Translations under genes and position numbers: made by a program
DNA from: Flavobacterium cheongpyeongense
GTDB taxonomy: Bacteria > Bacteroidota > Bacteroidia > Flavobacteriales > Flavobacteriaceae
DNA length: 64,000 nt
Reading direction: 5' to 3'
Assembly: GCF_003202435.1 (NCBI RefSeq)
Contig: NZ_QJHK01000016.1
Span: 62,001-126,000, forward strand
Shown: positions 25,235-34,818 of the stretch, piece after piece
Numbering within the stretch: position 1 is the first letter of the stretch
Layout of the letters: each line of letters opens with the position of its first letter
Notes under the pieces: model-generated
The model's input: the letters and a program-made list of their open reading frames with translations, nothing else
Databases searched by the model: none
Told to the model about the DNA's origin: nothing

Positions 25235-25879
25235 ATGACAATTAAAAATTTAGCAATTATTTCCTTTTCTGTTTTTGCATTTTTAAAAATGCAGGCTCAG
25301 GTAACTTTTAAACCTGGAATTCATGCAGGAATAAACATTTCAAAATTTACAAATTCAGGTCTTGGAAACAAAACGGATTTTTATGTTGGAGGATTTGGCG
25401 CTTTAAAGCTTTCTAAATTTTATACATTACAGGCCGAATTAACTTATTCCAGACAAGGTGCAAAAGGAGATATTGCGATGGGAAGTACTGAATATTATGA
25501 TGCTCCATCAAATAGTTATATTACAATTTACAACCGTGGAACTGTAGATGCCTCATTACAATACATCTCAGAATTAACAATTAATAAATTCAATTTTACT
25601 GAGAATTTTTATTTTTTAGCAGGACCTTTTTTTGATATACTAATTGCAAAAGATATTAAGGTTAATCCGAAAGAAAAAGGAGATAATTATAATAAAGGAC
25701 AAGACGTTGATTTGGGAATTGTAGGTGGACTAGGATACAGCTTAAAAAACGGAATTTCATTTGAAGCAAGAATAAAAAAGGGCCTGACGGATTCATTCAC
25801 TGATTATTATGCTGATGGTGTTGATACAAACAATTTGGTTTTTCAATTTGGAGCAACTTACACCTTTGGAAAAAAATAA
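25235..25879 (+). CDS. outer-membrane beta-barrel protein (paralogue 3)
   Basis: This 214-residue protein (ATG at 25235, MTIKNLAIISFSVFAFLKMQAQ as signal peptide) repeats the family pattern TFKPGIHAGINISKFTN, FYVGGFGALKLSKFYTLQAEL and ISFEARIKKGL. A frame extension to 25205 overlaps paralogue 2 and is rejected. The last strand ATYTFGKK ends in the typical aromatic pattern. It is the third of the tandem set and lies 6 bases before a hotdog gene. Confidence 0.87.
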   Translation: MTIKNLAIISFSVFAFLKMQAQVTFKPGIHAGINISKFTNSGLGNKTDFYVGGFGALKLSKFYTLQAELTYSRQGAKGDIAMGSTEYYDAPSNSYITIYNRGTVDASLQYISELTINKFNFTENFYFLAGPFFDILIAKDIKVNPKEKGDNYNKGQDVDLGIVGGLGYSLKNGISFEARIKKGLTDSFTDYYADGVDTNNLVFQFGATYTFGKK

Positions 25880-25885
25880 AAAAAT

Positions 25886-26257
25886 ATGGTTTTAAAAGAT
25901 TTTTACAAAATACTTTCAGAAGAAAAAACAGGAGATTCTAAGTATAATTTTACGATTTTGGTCAACGAAAAACACGAAGTTTTCAAAGGTCATTTTCCTG
26001 GAAATCCAATTATGCCTGGCGTTTGCATGATTCAGATTATTAAAGAACTTACTGAGACTATTACAAAAGCCAATTTGGTAATTCAAACACTTGCTAATGT
26101 AAAGTTCATGGCACTTATTAATCCAGAGGTTACTCCGGAATTGCGTTTAGAACTTGATATTGTAACTACCGAAGATGATTTGGTAAAAGTAAAAAACACT
26201 ACTTATTTTAACGACACCGTTGCTTTGAAACTAAGCAACGTGTATAAAAAGATATAA
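25886..26257 (+). CDS. hotdog protein, FabZ-like lacking the helix Glu
   Basis: This 123-residue hotdog protein has the FabZ segment GHFPGNPIMPGVCMIQIIKE. Where FabZ has EAxAQ after PGV it reads MIQII, so the catalytic Glu position is Gln, and the LPHR motif with the catalytic His is absent from the N-terminus. It is therefore either a structural partner of the other dehydratases in the locus or an acyl-ACP-binding protein. Resemblance to the short dehydratase-like genes of aryl-polyene clusters is clear by size and position. Confidence 0.8.
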   Translation: MVLKDFYKILSEEKTGDSKYNFTILVNEKHEVFKGHFPGNPIMPGVCMIQIIKELTETITKANLVIQTLANVKFMALINPEVTPELRLELDIVTTEDDLVKVKNTTYFNDTVALKLSNVYKKI

Positions 26258-26259
26258 TT

Positions 26260-26745
26260 ATGAAACTACTACTGACATTTATCCTATGGTTCAATTTTGC
26301 AGGGAACCCTGACTTGGCTTCCATTCGCAAAATGTATACAGACGTTTCAAAATCAGAGACCAATGCTAAAGAATTTGTAGACAAACTTGCCGGCGTATCT
26401 GGCAATGATGACAAAATTTTGGTGGCTTACAAAGCGGCTTCAATTTTGCTGGATTCAAAATTTGAAAAAAAATTAGGCGAAAAAATGGAACGTTTTAAGG
26501 AAGGTGCCAAACTTCTTGAATCTACTGTAAAAACGGAACCCAACAATATCGAAATCAGAATGATCCGATTGAGCATTCAGGAAAATGTACCTGGTATTAC
26601 GGGTTATAAAAAAAATATTAAAGAAGATAAAAAATTCATAACTGAACATTATGATGAGCAAAGTAACTCTTTAAAAGAATATCTTAAAAACTTTATATTA
26701 CAATCTAAAAGTTTCTCTGAAAAAGAGAGACAATTGGTGAAGTAG
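26260..26745 (+). CDS. exported protein of unknown function
   Basis: This 161-residue protein begins with MKLLLTFILWFNFAGNP, a short signal-like segment, followed by an all-helical, Lys/Glu-rich region (VDKLAG, KLGEKMERFKEGAKLLES, EIRMIRLSIQENVPG). I do not recognise a family. It lies 2 bases after the hotdog gene and 18 before the glycosyltransferase, so it is part of the pigment operon, and a periplasmic role is inferred. Confidence 0.75.
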   Translation: MKLLLTFILWFNFAGNPDLASIRKMYTDVSKSETNAKEFVDKLAGVSGNDDKILVAYKAASILLDSKFEKKLGEKMERFKEGAKLLESTVKTEPNNIEIRMIRLSIQENVPGITGYKKNIKEDKKFITEHYDEQSNSLKEYLKNFILQSKSFSEKERQLVK

Positions 26746-26763
26746 GTAAAGAAAACACAACCC

Positions 26764-27945
26764 ATGAAACCTATTTTATTACAGCAGGAGCTACTAAGTT
26801 TAACGCATTTTTGTGTGATTGTTCCAACATACAACAATCACAAAACGTTAAAAAGAGTACTGGATTCCGTTTTAGATTACACTTTAAATGTAATAATTGT
26901 TAATGACGGTTCTACTGATGAGACGAGTGAAATTTTAAAATCATATTCTCATCTGATACAAATTCATCATCCTGAAAACTTAGGAAAAGGAAGAGCCTTG
27001 AGAAACGGTTTTCGAAAAGCGATTGAAACAGGTTTTGAATATGCTATTACAATAGATTCTGACGGTCAGCATTTTGCTTCTGATATACCAAATTTTATTG
27101 CTGAAATTCAAAAAGAACCGAATTCTTTATTGATTGGCAGCAGGAATATGACACAGGAAAACGTACCAAAAAAAAGTAGTTTTGGAAATAAATTTTCAAA
27201 TTTTTGGTTTCAATTTGAAACCGGAATTAAACTTGATGATACGCAATCGGGTTACAGATTATACCCTTTACAATTATTGCCGAAACAATTTTATACCAAT
27301 AAATTTGAGTTTGAGATTGAAGTTATTGTTCGTTCTGCATGGAAAGGTATTTTGGTAAAAAATATTGCAATCGAGATTTTATATGATCCTGCTGAACGTG
27401 TTTCACATTTTCGCCCTTTTAAAGATTTTACCAGAATCAGTATTCTAAATACTGTTCTGGTTCTAAATTCGCTTTTGTATATCAAGCCCAGAGACTTTTT
27501 TCGGAAAGCAAAAAAAAAAGGTTTTAAAAAGTTTTTTCTTGAAGATATTTTAGAAAGCAACGATTCTAATTTCAAAAAAGCGGCTGCAATTGCATTAGGT
27601 ATTTTTATCGGTATATCTCCATTTTGGGGATTTCAAACCGTATTACTTTTATCATTTGCCACCTTACTCAGACTCAATAAAGTCATTGCTTATCTCTCTT
27701 CAAATGTTAGTTTTCCACCTTTTATTCCATTTATTATTTATGGTTCTTTAAAAATGGGAAGTTATTTTGTATCCAATAAAACCACTTTGGTTTTAGACAG
27801 TTCACTTACACTTGACGACATTCAGCAAAATGCTACACAATATATCGTTGGAAGTCTTATTTTAGCAACCGTTTCTTCACTAACTATAGGTTTTTTGAGT
27901 TATTTACTTTTAACCTTTTTTAATTCAACTAAAAATAAAAAATAA
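26764..27945 (+). CDS. glycosyltransferase family 2 with DUF2062 domain
   Basis: This 393-residue fusion has an N-terminal GT-A domain (FCVIVPTYNNHKTL, IIVNDGSTDET, and a metal-binding IDSDGQH) and a C-terminal membrane part of the DUF2062 type (GIFIGISPFWGFQTV, FPPFIPFIIYG). The fusion is typical of glycosyltransferases in aryl-polyene clusters. It may glycosylate a lipid carrier or the pigment. No sugar on classical flexirubins is established, so the acceptor is open. Confidence 0.87.
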   Translation: MKPILLQQELLSLTHFCVIVPTYNNHKTLKRVLDSVLDYTLNVIIVNDGSTDETSEILKSYSHLIQIHHPENLGKGRALRNGFRKAIETGFEYAITIDSDGQHFASDIPNFIAEIQKEPNSLLIGSRNMTQENVPKKSSFGNKFSNFWFQFETGIKLDDTQSGYRLYPLQLLPKQFYTNKFEFEIEVIVRSAWKGILVKNIAIEILYDPAERVSHFRPFKDFTRISILNTVLVLNSLLYIKPRDFFRKAKKKGFKKFFLEDILESNDSNFKKAAAIALGIFIGISPFWGFQTVLLLSFATLLRLNKVIAYLSSNVSFPPFIPFIIYGSLKMGSYFVSNKTTLVLDSSLTLDDIQQNATQYIVGSLILATVSSLTIGFLSYLLLTFFNSTKNKK

Positions 27946-27947
27946 AC

Positions 27948-30900
27948 ATGCATCACTATTTTTACGCCATTCATTTATTTGTTAACCGAAGAAAATCCCT
28001 TTCGGTTTTATTGGCTGTTCTGATGCTTTTTGTCTTGGGATTTTTTGCTTCTAAAATTAAATTTGAGGAAGATATTACAAAGCTTATTCCAACAAACGAC
28101 AAATCTGATGTTACTGCAAAAGTGCTTAAACAACTTAATTTTGCAGATAAAATTACGGTTATTTTCAAGTTAGAAAAAAACGGAACCAGTGAAGATTTAA
28201 AAGAAATGGCTGCCATTTTTTCAGATAGTGTTTCTAAATCATGTAAGCCATATATAACTGGAATTCAAGGAAAGGTTGACGAAGAAAACATTCAGGAAAC
28301 AATAGATTTTGTGTACAACAATCTCCCATTATTTCTTGACAATAAAGATTATGCCGCTATACAAAACAAACTCAATAAAGATAGTATTGTAGCAACCGTT
28401 CAGGGAAATTATAAATCGATTATCTCGCCTTCTGGATTTTTGACCAAAGATTTCATTTTGGAGGATCCACTTGGGATTTCTTTTATCGCTTTAAAGAAAT
28501 TGCAACAACTAAATGTTGGTGATGACTTTACCCTTGATAATGGATACGTGATGACCAAAGACAAAAAGAAATTACTACTTTTTATTACATCAAATCTCCC
28601 ATCGAGCGAAACTGAAAAAAATACTGTTTTTGCTGCAAAGCTAAAATCAATTCAGGACAATCTAAATCAGAAATTCAAGGCAAAAACTTCAATTAGTTAT
28701 TTTGGTTCAGCTTTGATAGCTGTTTCCAATGCCAACCAAATTAAAAGCGATATTATCTTAACGACAACAATCGCGATGATCACTTTAATGTTGATCCTGA
28801 TTTTATTCTACAGAAAAATATTAATCCCATTAATCATTTTTATTCCAACCGTTTTTGGAGCTCTGTTTGCTATTGCTTTTTTATTTTTTGTAAAAGAACA
28901 AATTTCCGCAATTTCCCTAGGAATTGGTTCAGTTTTATTAGGAATTACGATTGATTATTCCATTCATATCCTTACACATTACAAACACAACAGTGATGTA
29001 AAAACGTTATACAAAGACATCACGATGCCTTTGATTATGAGCAGTTCGACTACGGCTGTCGCATTTTTATGTTTGCTATTTGTGAAATCGGAAGCGCTTA
29101 ATGACTTAGGGATTTTTGCTGCTGTCATTGTTATGGCTTCTGCATTTTTCTCCCTCTTAATTGTTCCGCATTTATACAAACCGAAAGAAAATAATTTTGA
29201 ATACAAGAAAAATGTAATCGACAAGCTGGCGCATTTTTCATTTCATAATAATAAATTCCTAATCGGTTTTTGTGCTCTCATTACGATTATCTGCTGTTTT
29301 ACTTATAATAATGTTGGCTTCAATAACGATTTGTCACAGCTTAATTTTGTTCCGAAAGAAATAAAAGCTGCAGAAAAAGAGCTGGAAGAAAGCACCAGCT
29401 TAACATCAAAAACAATATATGTTGCTTCGTACGGAAAAAGTATGGAAGAAGTTCTGCAAAACAACAGCCGTCTTTTTTCAGATTTGTCTGCAGCAAAAGA
29501 ACAGCAAAAAATATTAAACTTTAGTTCAATTGGCGGAATTATGCTTTCGCAAAAAGAACAGCAACAGAAAATTGAAAAATGGAATTCTTTTTGGGATAGT
29601 AATAAAAAACAACTCTTAAAATCCAGTTTAATTTCCGAAGGTTCTAAATTAGGATTTAAACCTACAACATATAGTACGTTTTTTGACCATTTAGATTTTA
29701 ATTTCAAACCGATTTCAGCAGCTGATTATCTAAAAATTCAAGCACTGCAACTGCATGAATTCGTAACCGAAAAAAATGGTTTTTTCACGATTTCAACTTT
29801 AGTAAAAGTAGCTCCAAAACAACGTGACGCTTTTGTAAAGATGGCTGAAACTAAAAAAAATCTGATTGCTATCGATCGTCAGCAGATGAATGAAACGTTT
29901 TTCAGCACTTTAAAAACTGATTTCAATTCTCTTATAAATTATTCGTTTATTGCCGTGATCCTGATTTTATTTTTCTTTTTCCGAAGAATAGAACTGGTTA
30001 TTGTAAGCTGTATTCCTATTGCCTTAACAGGAATTGTGACAACAGGTATAATGGGCATTTTTGATATTCAGATGAATATTTTCAGCATGATTGTCTGCAC
30101 GCTTATTTTTGGCCACGGGGTCGATTTTAGCATTTTCATGACGAGCGCACTCCAAAAAGAATATACAACCGGAAAAAACGAAATTGCAATTTACAGAACC
30201 TCTATAATTTTAGCAGTAATTACTACCATTTTAGGAATTGGTGCCATGATTTTTGCAGAGCATCCGGCATTAAAATCTATTTCATCTGTATCCTTAATTG
30301 GAGTTTTTGCCGCACTCATTATTACCTTTATCTTCTATCCGATTCTTTTTAAATTATTCATTTCAAACCGCCCAAAAAACGGGAATGCTCCATTTCAATT
30401 AAGAACCTTTCTTCACGGTATACTCTCTTTTTTCTATTATGGATTTGGTGGTGTTTTAATGTCTATTTTTAGTTTAATCATTATGCCGATTATTCCCCTT
30501 AATGAAAAAACAAAAATGAAAGGATTCCGATATGCGATTTCTAAATTCATGAAATCAGTATTATATTCTAATCCGTTCCTTCAAAAAAAAGTGATTAACC
30601 CTTATAATGAAAACTTTGAAAAACCTGCCATTATAATTGCAAATCATTCTTCGTTTCTAGATATTTTGATATGCGGAATGTTAAGTCCAAACATTATTTT
30701 TTTAGTAAATGACTGGGTTTACAACTCCCCTATTTTTGGTGCTACGGTTAGAAAAGCAGGATTTTATCCTGTTTCAGAAGGTCTTGAGGGTGGTGTTGAG
30801 CATTTACGCCAAAAAATAAATGAAGGGTATTCATTGATGATTTTTCCGGAAGGAACCCGTTCAGAAAGCAATGAAATTAAACGCTTTCATAAAGGTGCTT

Positions 30901-31628
30901 TTTATCTTGCTGAACAGTTTAATTTAGATATTCTTCCTTTGCTTATTCATGGGGCTTCAGAAGCAATTCCAAAAGGTGATTTTGTCATTCATGATACCAA
31001 CCTTACCGTTTCTATATTAAAAAGGATCACGGCTGATAATCTTTCATTCGGAAAAAATTATACCGAAAGAACCAAACAATTGGGTGCGTTTTTTAAATCA
31101 GAATTTCAAAAAACCCGTCAGGAACTAGAAGGGCCGGAATACTTCAAAAAAATGCTTATCAACAGTTATGATTACAAAGAAGCAGAAATTATAAATAGTA
31201 TAAAAAACAACTTAAAAACAAATCTGAAAATCTATTATCAACTCAACAAACATATTTCAGCGAAAGCTAAAATATTACATTTGTCGAATGATTATGGGCA
31301 ATTAGATGTGTTATTGGCTTTACAGCAACCCCAACGAAAAATATATTCTTATAATTCAGATGAAGAAAAAATCGCTGTTGCAAAGAACAATTATTTCGTT
31401 ACAAAAAGAAAAATTTATTATCAGGAAAATCTAGAAACAGCCATTCAAAACCAATATGATGTTATTTTGATTTCGGAAGAAAATTATAATAATGATATTG
31501 AAAAAATCATTTCTGTATCTTCCTGTGTTATTTTAGTAAATTGTCAAAGTTTAAAAACCACTTTGATTAACTTAGGTTTTGAATGTGTTTTAGAAGAAAA
31601 TTCAATAGTCATATTAAAGAAAAATTAG
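27948..31628 (+). CDS. MMPL exporter fused to PlsC-type acyltransferase
   Basis: This 1226-residue protein has three parts. Residues 1 to about 815 form an RND/MMPL exporter with two membrane bundles. Residues about 880-1080 form a 1-acylglycerol-3-phosphate acyltransferase domain with HX4D (H900 in NHSSFLDIL) and FPEGTRS (966-972). The last 130 residues resemble a degenerate Rossmann methyltransferase fold without a clear glycine motif. The exporter-acyltransferase fusion suggests that the product is acylated and then exported by one protein. This is the largest gene in the locus. Confidence 0.88.
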   Translation: MHHYFYAIHLFVNRRKSLSVLLAVLMLFVLGFFASKIKFEEDITKLIPTNDKSDVTAKVLKQLNFADKITVIFKLEKNGTSEDLKEMAAIFSDSVSKSCKPYITGIQGKVDEENIQETIDFVYNNLPLFLDNKDYAAIQNKLNKDSIVATVQGNYKSIISPSGFLTKDFILEDPLGISFIALKKLQQLNVGDDFTLDNGYVMTKDKKKLLLFITSNLPSSETEKNTVFAAKLKSIQDNLNQKFKAKTSISYFGSALIAVSNANQIKSDIILTTTIAMITLMLILILFYRKILIPLIIFIPTVFGALFAIAFLFFVKEQISAISLGIGSVLLGITIDYSIHILTHYKHNSDVKTLYKDITMPLIMSSSTTAVAFLCLLFVKSEALNDLGIFAAVIVMASAFFSLLIVPHLYKPKENNFEYKKNVIDKLAHFSFHNNKFLIGFCALITIICCFTYNNVGFNNDLSQLNFVPKEIKAAEKELEESTSLTSKTIYVASYGKSMEEVLQNNSRLFSDLSAAKEQQKILNFSSIGGIMLSQKEQQQKIEKWNSFWDSNKKQLLKSSLISEGSKLGFKPTTYSTFFDHLDFNFKPISAADYLKIQALQLHEFVTEKNGFFTISTLVKVAPKQRDAFVKMAETKKNLIAIDRQQMNETFFSTLKTDFNSLINYSFIAVILILFFFFRRIELVIVSCIPIALTGIVTTGIMGIFDIQMNIFSMIVCTLIFGHGVDFSIFMTSALQKEYTTGKNEIAIYRTSIILAVITTILGIGAMIFAEHPALKSISSVSLIGVFAALIITFIFYPILFKLFISNRPKNGNAPFQLRTFLHGILSFFYYGFGGVLMSIFSLIIMPIIPLNEKTKMKGFRYAISKFMKSVLYSNPFLQKKVINPYNENFEKPAIIIANHSSFLDILICGMLSPNIIFLVNDWVYNSPIFGATVRKAGFYPVSEGLEGGVEHLRQKINEGYSLMIFPEGTRSESNEIKRFHKGAFYLAEQFNLDILPLLIHGASEAIPKGDFVIHDTNLTVSILKRITADNLSFGKNYTERTKQLGAFFKSEFQKTRQELEGPEYFKKMLINSYDYKEAEIINSIKNNLKTNLKIYYQLNKHISAKAKILHLSNDYGQLDVLLALQQPQRKIYSYNSDEEKIAVAKNNYFVTKRKIYYQENLETAIQNQYDVILISEENYNNDIEKIISVSSCVILVNCQSLKTTLINLGFECVLEENSIVILKKN

Positions 31629-31629
31629 A

Positions 31630-33147
31630 ATGAAAAATCATTATGACGTTGTAATTGTAGGCAGTGGTTTGGGCGGATTAGTATCGGCAATTATTTTAGC
31701 CAAAGAAGGCTATAGTGTATGCGTACTCGAAAAAAACAATCAGTATGGTGGAAATCTTCAGACTTTTGTACGGGACAAAACCATTTTTGATACCGGAATT
31801 CATTATATTGGTGGATTAAGCGAAGGGCAAAATTTGTACAAATACTTTAAGTACATTGGCATTATCGATCATTTAAATTTAAAAAAAATGGACGAAGATG
31901 CTTTTGATGTTATCTCATTTGAAGATGAAAACAAAGAATATCCGCATGCTCAGGGATATGAAAATTTTGTAAATCAATTAGCAAAACATTTCCCCGAGGA
32001 AAAAAAAGCTATTGAAAATTATTGCGAAAAAGTTAAATCAACATGCGATTCATTCCCGTTATACAACTTACAATGGGAAGGAAAATATGATAGTGAAATA
32101 CTGACATTAAACGCTAAAGAAACAATTGACCAGTTTACCCAAAATGAAAAACTAAAAGCGGTTTTGGCCGGATCAAATTTTTTATATGCCGGAATTGCTG
32201 ATAAATCACCTTTTTATGTTCATGCACTTTCTGTAAATTCTTATATACAGAGTTCATGGCGATGCATAAACGGAGGAAGCCAGATCACAAAACAGCTTTT
32301 AAAACAGCTTAAAAAACATGGTGGTGAATTTTATAAATATAAGGAAGTTACCCATTTTAGTGTCGAAGATAACAAAGTGACCTCTGCCAAAATGAAAGAC
32401 GGAACTGAGGTTTTTGGTACTTATTTTATATCGAACATTGAACCTAAAACTACCTTGAAAATGGTAGGAGAAGAAAATTTCAGAAAATCTTTTTATAGCA
32501 GGATCCAGAGTCTTGAAGGAGTGATTTCTGCTTTTAGCCTTTATATTGTTTTTAAACCTAAAACCTTCAAATATATCAATCATAATTTTTACCATTTTAA
32601 GGATAGTAGCGAAGTATGGACTGCTCACGAATATGATGATGATTCCTGGCCAAAAGCATATATGGCTTCTATGAATGCCTCTAAAAAAGAAAATGAATTC
32701 GCAGATGGGATGACTTTTATCACGTATATGAAATACGATGATTTATTACCCTGGGTAAATACTTTTAATACTACTGCCGAAGAAAATGATCGTGGAGAAA
32801 GCTATGATAAATTTAAATCCAGGAAAGCAGCCCGCTTTTTAGAAGAAATTGAAATAAAATTTCCCGGAATCAAAGATTGCATCAAATCAGTACATACCTC
32901 AACACCACTATCGTATCGCGATTATATTGGCGGTCATAATGGCAATATGTATGGTTATGTAAAAGATTCCAACAATCCGATGAAAACTTTTATAGCACCA
33001 AAAACTAAGTTAGATAATTTATATTTAACCGGTCAGGGTATTAACATGCACGGTGTTTTGGGCGTGACTATTGGAGCAGTTGTCACCTGTTCTGAAATTG
33101 TTGGAAAAGAATATCTGGTCAACAAAATTAATCAGGAATCTGAATAA
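31630..33147 (+). CDS. CrtI/CrtISO-like FAD oxidoreductase (second copy)
   Basis: This 505-residue flavoprotein has the FAD motif VIVGSGLGGLVSA followed by a Glu (VCVLEKN) and a C-terminal LYLTGQGINMHGVLGVTIGA, the phytoene-desaturase/isomerase pattern. It is homologous to the gene at 8208 but about 40 residues shorter, so the two are not recent duplicates. Two such enzymes may act in succession on the polyene, or on different double bonds. It starts 1 base after the stop of the fusion gene. Confidence 0.85.
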   Translation: MKNHYDVVIVGSGLGGLVSAIILAKEGYSVCVLEKNNQYGGNLQTFVRDKTIFDTGIHYIGGLSEGQNLYKYFKYIGIIDHLNLKKMDEDAFDVISFEDENKEYPHAQGYENFVNQLAKHFPEEKKAIENYCEKVKSTCDSFPLYNLQWEGKYDSEILTLNAKETIDQFTQNEKLKAVLAGSNFLYAGIADKSPFYVHALSVNSYIQSSWRCINGGSQITKQLLKQLKKHGGEFYKYKEVTHFSVEDNKVTSAKMKDGTEVFGTYFISNIEPKTTLKMVGEENFRKSFYSRIQSLEGVISAFSLYIVFKPKTFKYINHNFYHFKDSSEVWTAHEYDDDSWPKAYMASMNASKKENEFADGMTFITYMKYDDLLPWVNTFNTTAEENDRGESYDKFKSRKAARFLEEIEIKFPGIKDCIKSVHTSTPLSYRDYIGGHNGNMYGYVKDSNNPMKTFIAPKTKLDNLYLTGQGINMHGVLGVTIGAVVTCSEIVGKEYLVNKINQESE

Positions 33148-33150
33148 AAC

Positions 33151-34818
33151 ATGAAGAATCGAATTTACACATATTCTCTTGTTGGTTTTTTAATGCTTTT
33201 TGTAGCGTGCGGCACTTCAAAATCCATGCAGCACCTTCCTGATAGTTCAAAATATAACACAGCGCAACCTGTCGTTATAAAAAAATCCGATTCTGCTTTT
33301 ATTTCAGGTAAAAACTCTCTTTCGAAAAATAAACAGGGACTTTGGGAATTATATGTAGAAGGAGATCCGTTGGAAATTGGTCTGACAACCGGAGCCTTAT
33401 CCGATTCGCTTCTGAAAAAACAACAACAGATTTTCTTTTCCAGAATTGAAGATATTATTCCTTCAAAATTTCAACAAACTTTACTTCGAAATTTTCTAAA
33501 ATGGTACAACAGGAAATTATACCAGAATGTTTCAAATGAATATCAAGCAGAAATTTACGGAATCTCACAATACACTTCGCATAATTTTGACAACATCGCC
33601 AATCGATACCAGCTCAGCTTATATCTGCATGCTGCACATGATCTTGGTCATGCTTTGCAGGATTTGGCTTTGGTAGGCTGTTCTTCTTTTGCCGCCTGGG
33701 GCGAAAAATCTGAAGATGGTAATTTAATTCTGGGGCGTAATTTTGATTTTTATGTAAATGATGCTTTTGCAGAAAATAAAATTGTAGCTTTTATAAATCC
33801 AAAAGAAGGACATCCCTTTATGATGGTAACCTGGCCCGGCATGGTTGGTGCTGTTTCCGGAATGAACAAAGAAGGCTTAACGGTAACTATTAATGCGGGG
33901 AAATCAAAAATTCCATTAATCGCCAAAACACCAATTTCTCTGCTCACACGAGAAATTTTACAGTATGCCAAAAATATTGATGAAGCCATTGCAATAGCTA
34001 AAAAGAGAACAGTATTTGTATCTGAATCCATAATGGTTGGAAGCGCTCAGGATAATAAAGCCGTTTTGATAGAAGTATCTCCTGAAAAAAAGGATGTTTT
34101 CGATGTCCCAAATACAAATCAGTTAATTTGTTCAAATCATTTTCAGAGTGAAACATTCAAGAATGACAAACGCAATTTAGGACAAATTAAAGAAAGTCAT
34201 TCCAAATACCGTTTTCAAAGAATGCAGGAGCTTTTTACACAAAATCCTAAAATCAATCCAAAAATTGCTTCAGAAATTTTACGAAACAAAGAAGGCTTAC
34301 AAAATATAGCATTGGGTTATGGTAATGAAAAAGCTCTGAATCAATTGATGGCGCATCACGGAGTCATCTTTAAACCGAAAGAAAAATTAGTCTGGGTTTC
34401 AGCAAATCCGTATCAGTTAGGCGAATTTGTGTGTTATAATTTAGATTCCGTTTTTAAAAACCCAAAATCGGGCTCTATTATTTCATTTCAAGAAAAAAAC
34501 CAGAATATTGTCAAAGATCCATTTTTAGAAACTGCAGCATTTAAAAACTATAAAAAATTCAGAATCGAAGATCAGAAAATAGATTCCTATTTAAAAAATA
34601 AAACGGAAGTTCCGTTAGATTTTATTCAGGCTTATCAATCTTTAAACCCTGATTATTGGGTTGTATATTATAAAGCAGGATTGTATTTTTACCAAAAAAA
34701 GAACTTTCTGCTTGCTCAGGAAAACTTTAAAAAAGCATTAACCAAAGAAATGACAACTGTTCCTGATAAAGAAGCAATTGAAAAATATTTAAAAAAACTG
34801 AAAAGAAAATTACAATGA
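33151..34818 (+). CDS. C45-family Ntn hydrolase/acyltransferase lipoprotein
   Basis: This 555-residue protein has a lipoprotein signal (FLMLFVAC, lipid Cys20) and an acyl-CoA:6-aminopenicillanate acyltransferase-like domain. The expected autoproteolytic nucleophile is C177 in LVGCSSFAAWG, followed by LILGRNFDFY. C-terminal helices from about 490 have a TPR-like look. Family members cleave themselves before Cys and move acyl groups. As an outer-membrane or periplasmic lipoprotein in the pigment locus it is a candidate for the final ester-forming or -cleaving step. Its stop overlaps the next start (ATGA). Confidence 0.83.
   Translation: MKNRIYTYSLVGFLMLFVACGTSKSMQHLPDSSKYNTAQPVVIKKSDSAFISGKNSLSKNKQGLWELYVEGDPLEIGLTTGALSDSLLKKQQQIFFSRIEDIIPSKFQQTLLRNFLKWYNRKLYQNVSNEYQAEIYGISQYTSHNFDNIANRYQLSLYLHAAHDLGHALQDLALVGCSSFAAWGEKSEDGNLILGRNFDFYVNDAFAENKIVAFINPKEGHPFMMVTWPGMVGAVSGMNKEGLTVTINAGKSKIPLIAKTPISLLTREILQYAKNIDEAIAIAKKRTVFVSESIMVGSAQDNKAVLIEVSPEKKDVFDVPNTNQLICSNHFQSETFKNDKRNLGQIKESHSKYRFQRMQELFTQNPKINPKIASEILRNKEGLQNIALGYGNEKALNQLMAHHGVIFKPKEKLVWVSANPYQLGEFVCYNLDSVFKNPKSGSIISFQEKNQNIVKDPFLETAAFKNYKKFRIEDQKIDSYLKNKTEVPLDFIQAYQSLNPDYWVVYYKAGLYFYQKKNFLLAQENFKKALTKEMTTVPDKEAIEKYLKKLKRKLQ

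Noticed and set aside
29303..29707. 134-codon minus-strand frame inside the MMPL gene
   Set aside because: It lies fully antisense within a continuous 1226-codon gene and is Ser/Phe/Leu-rich, as expected from the complement.
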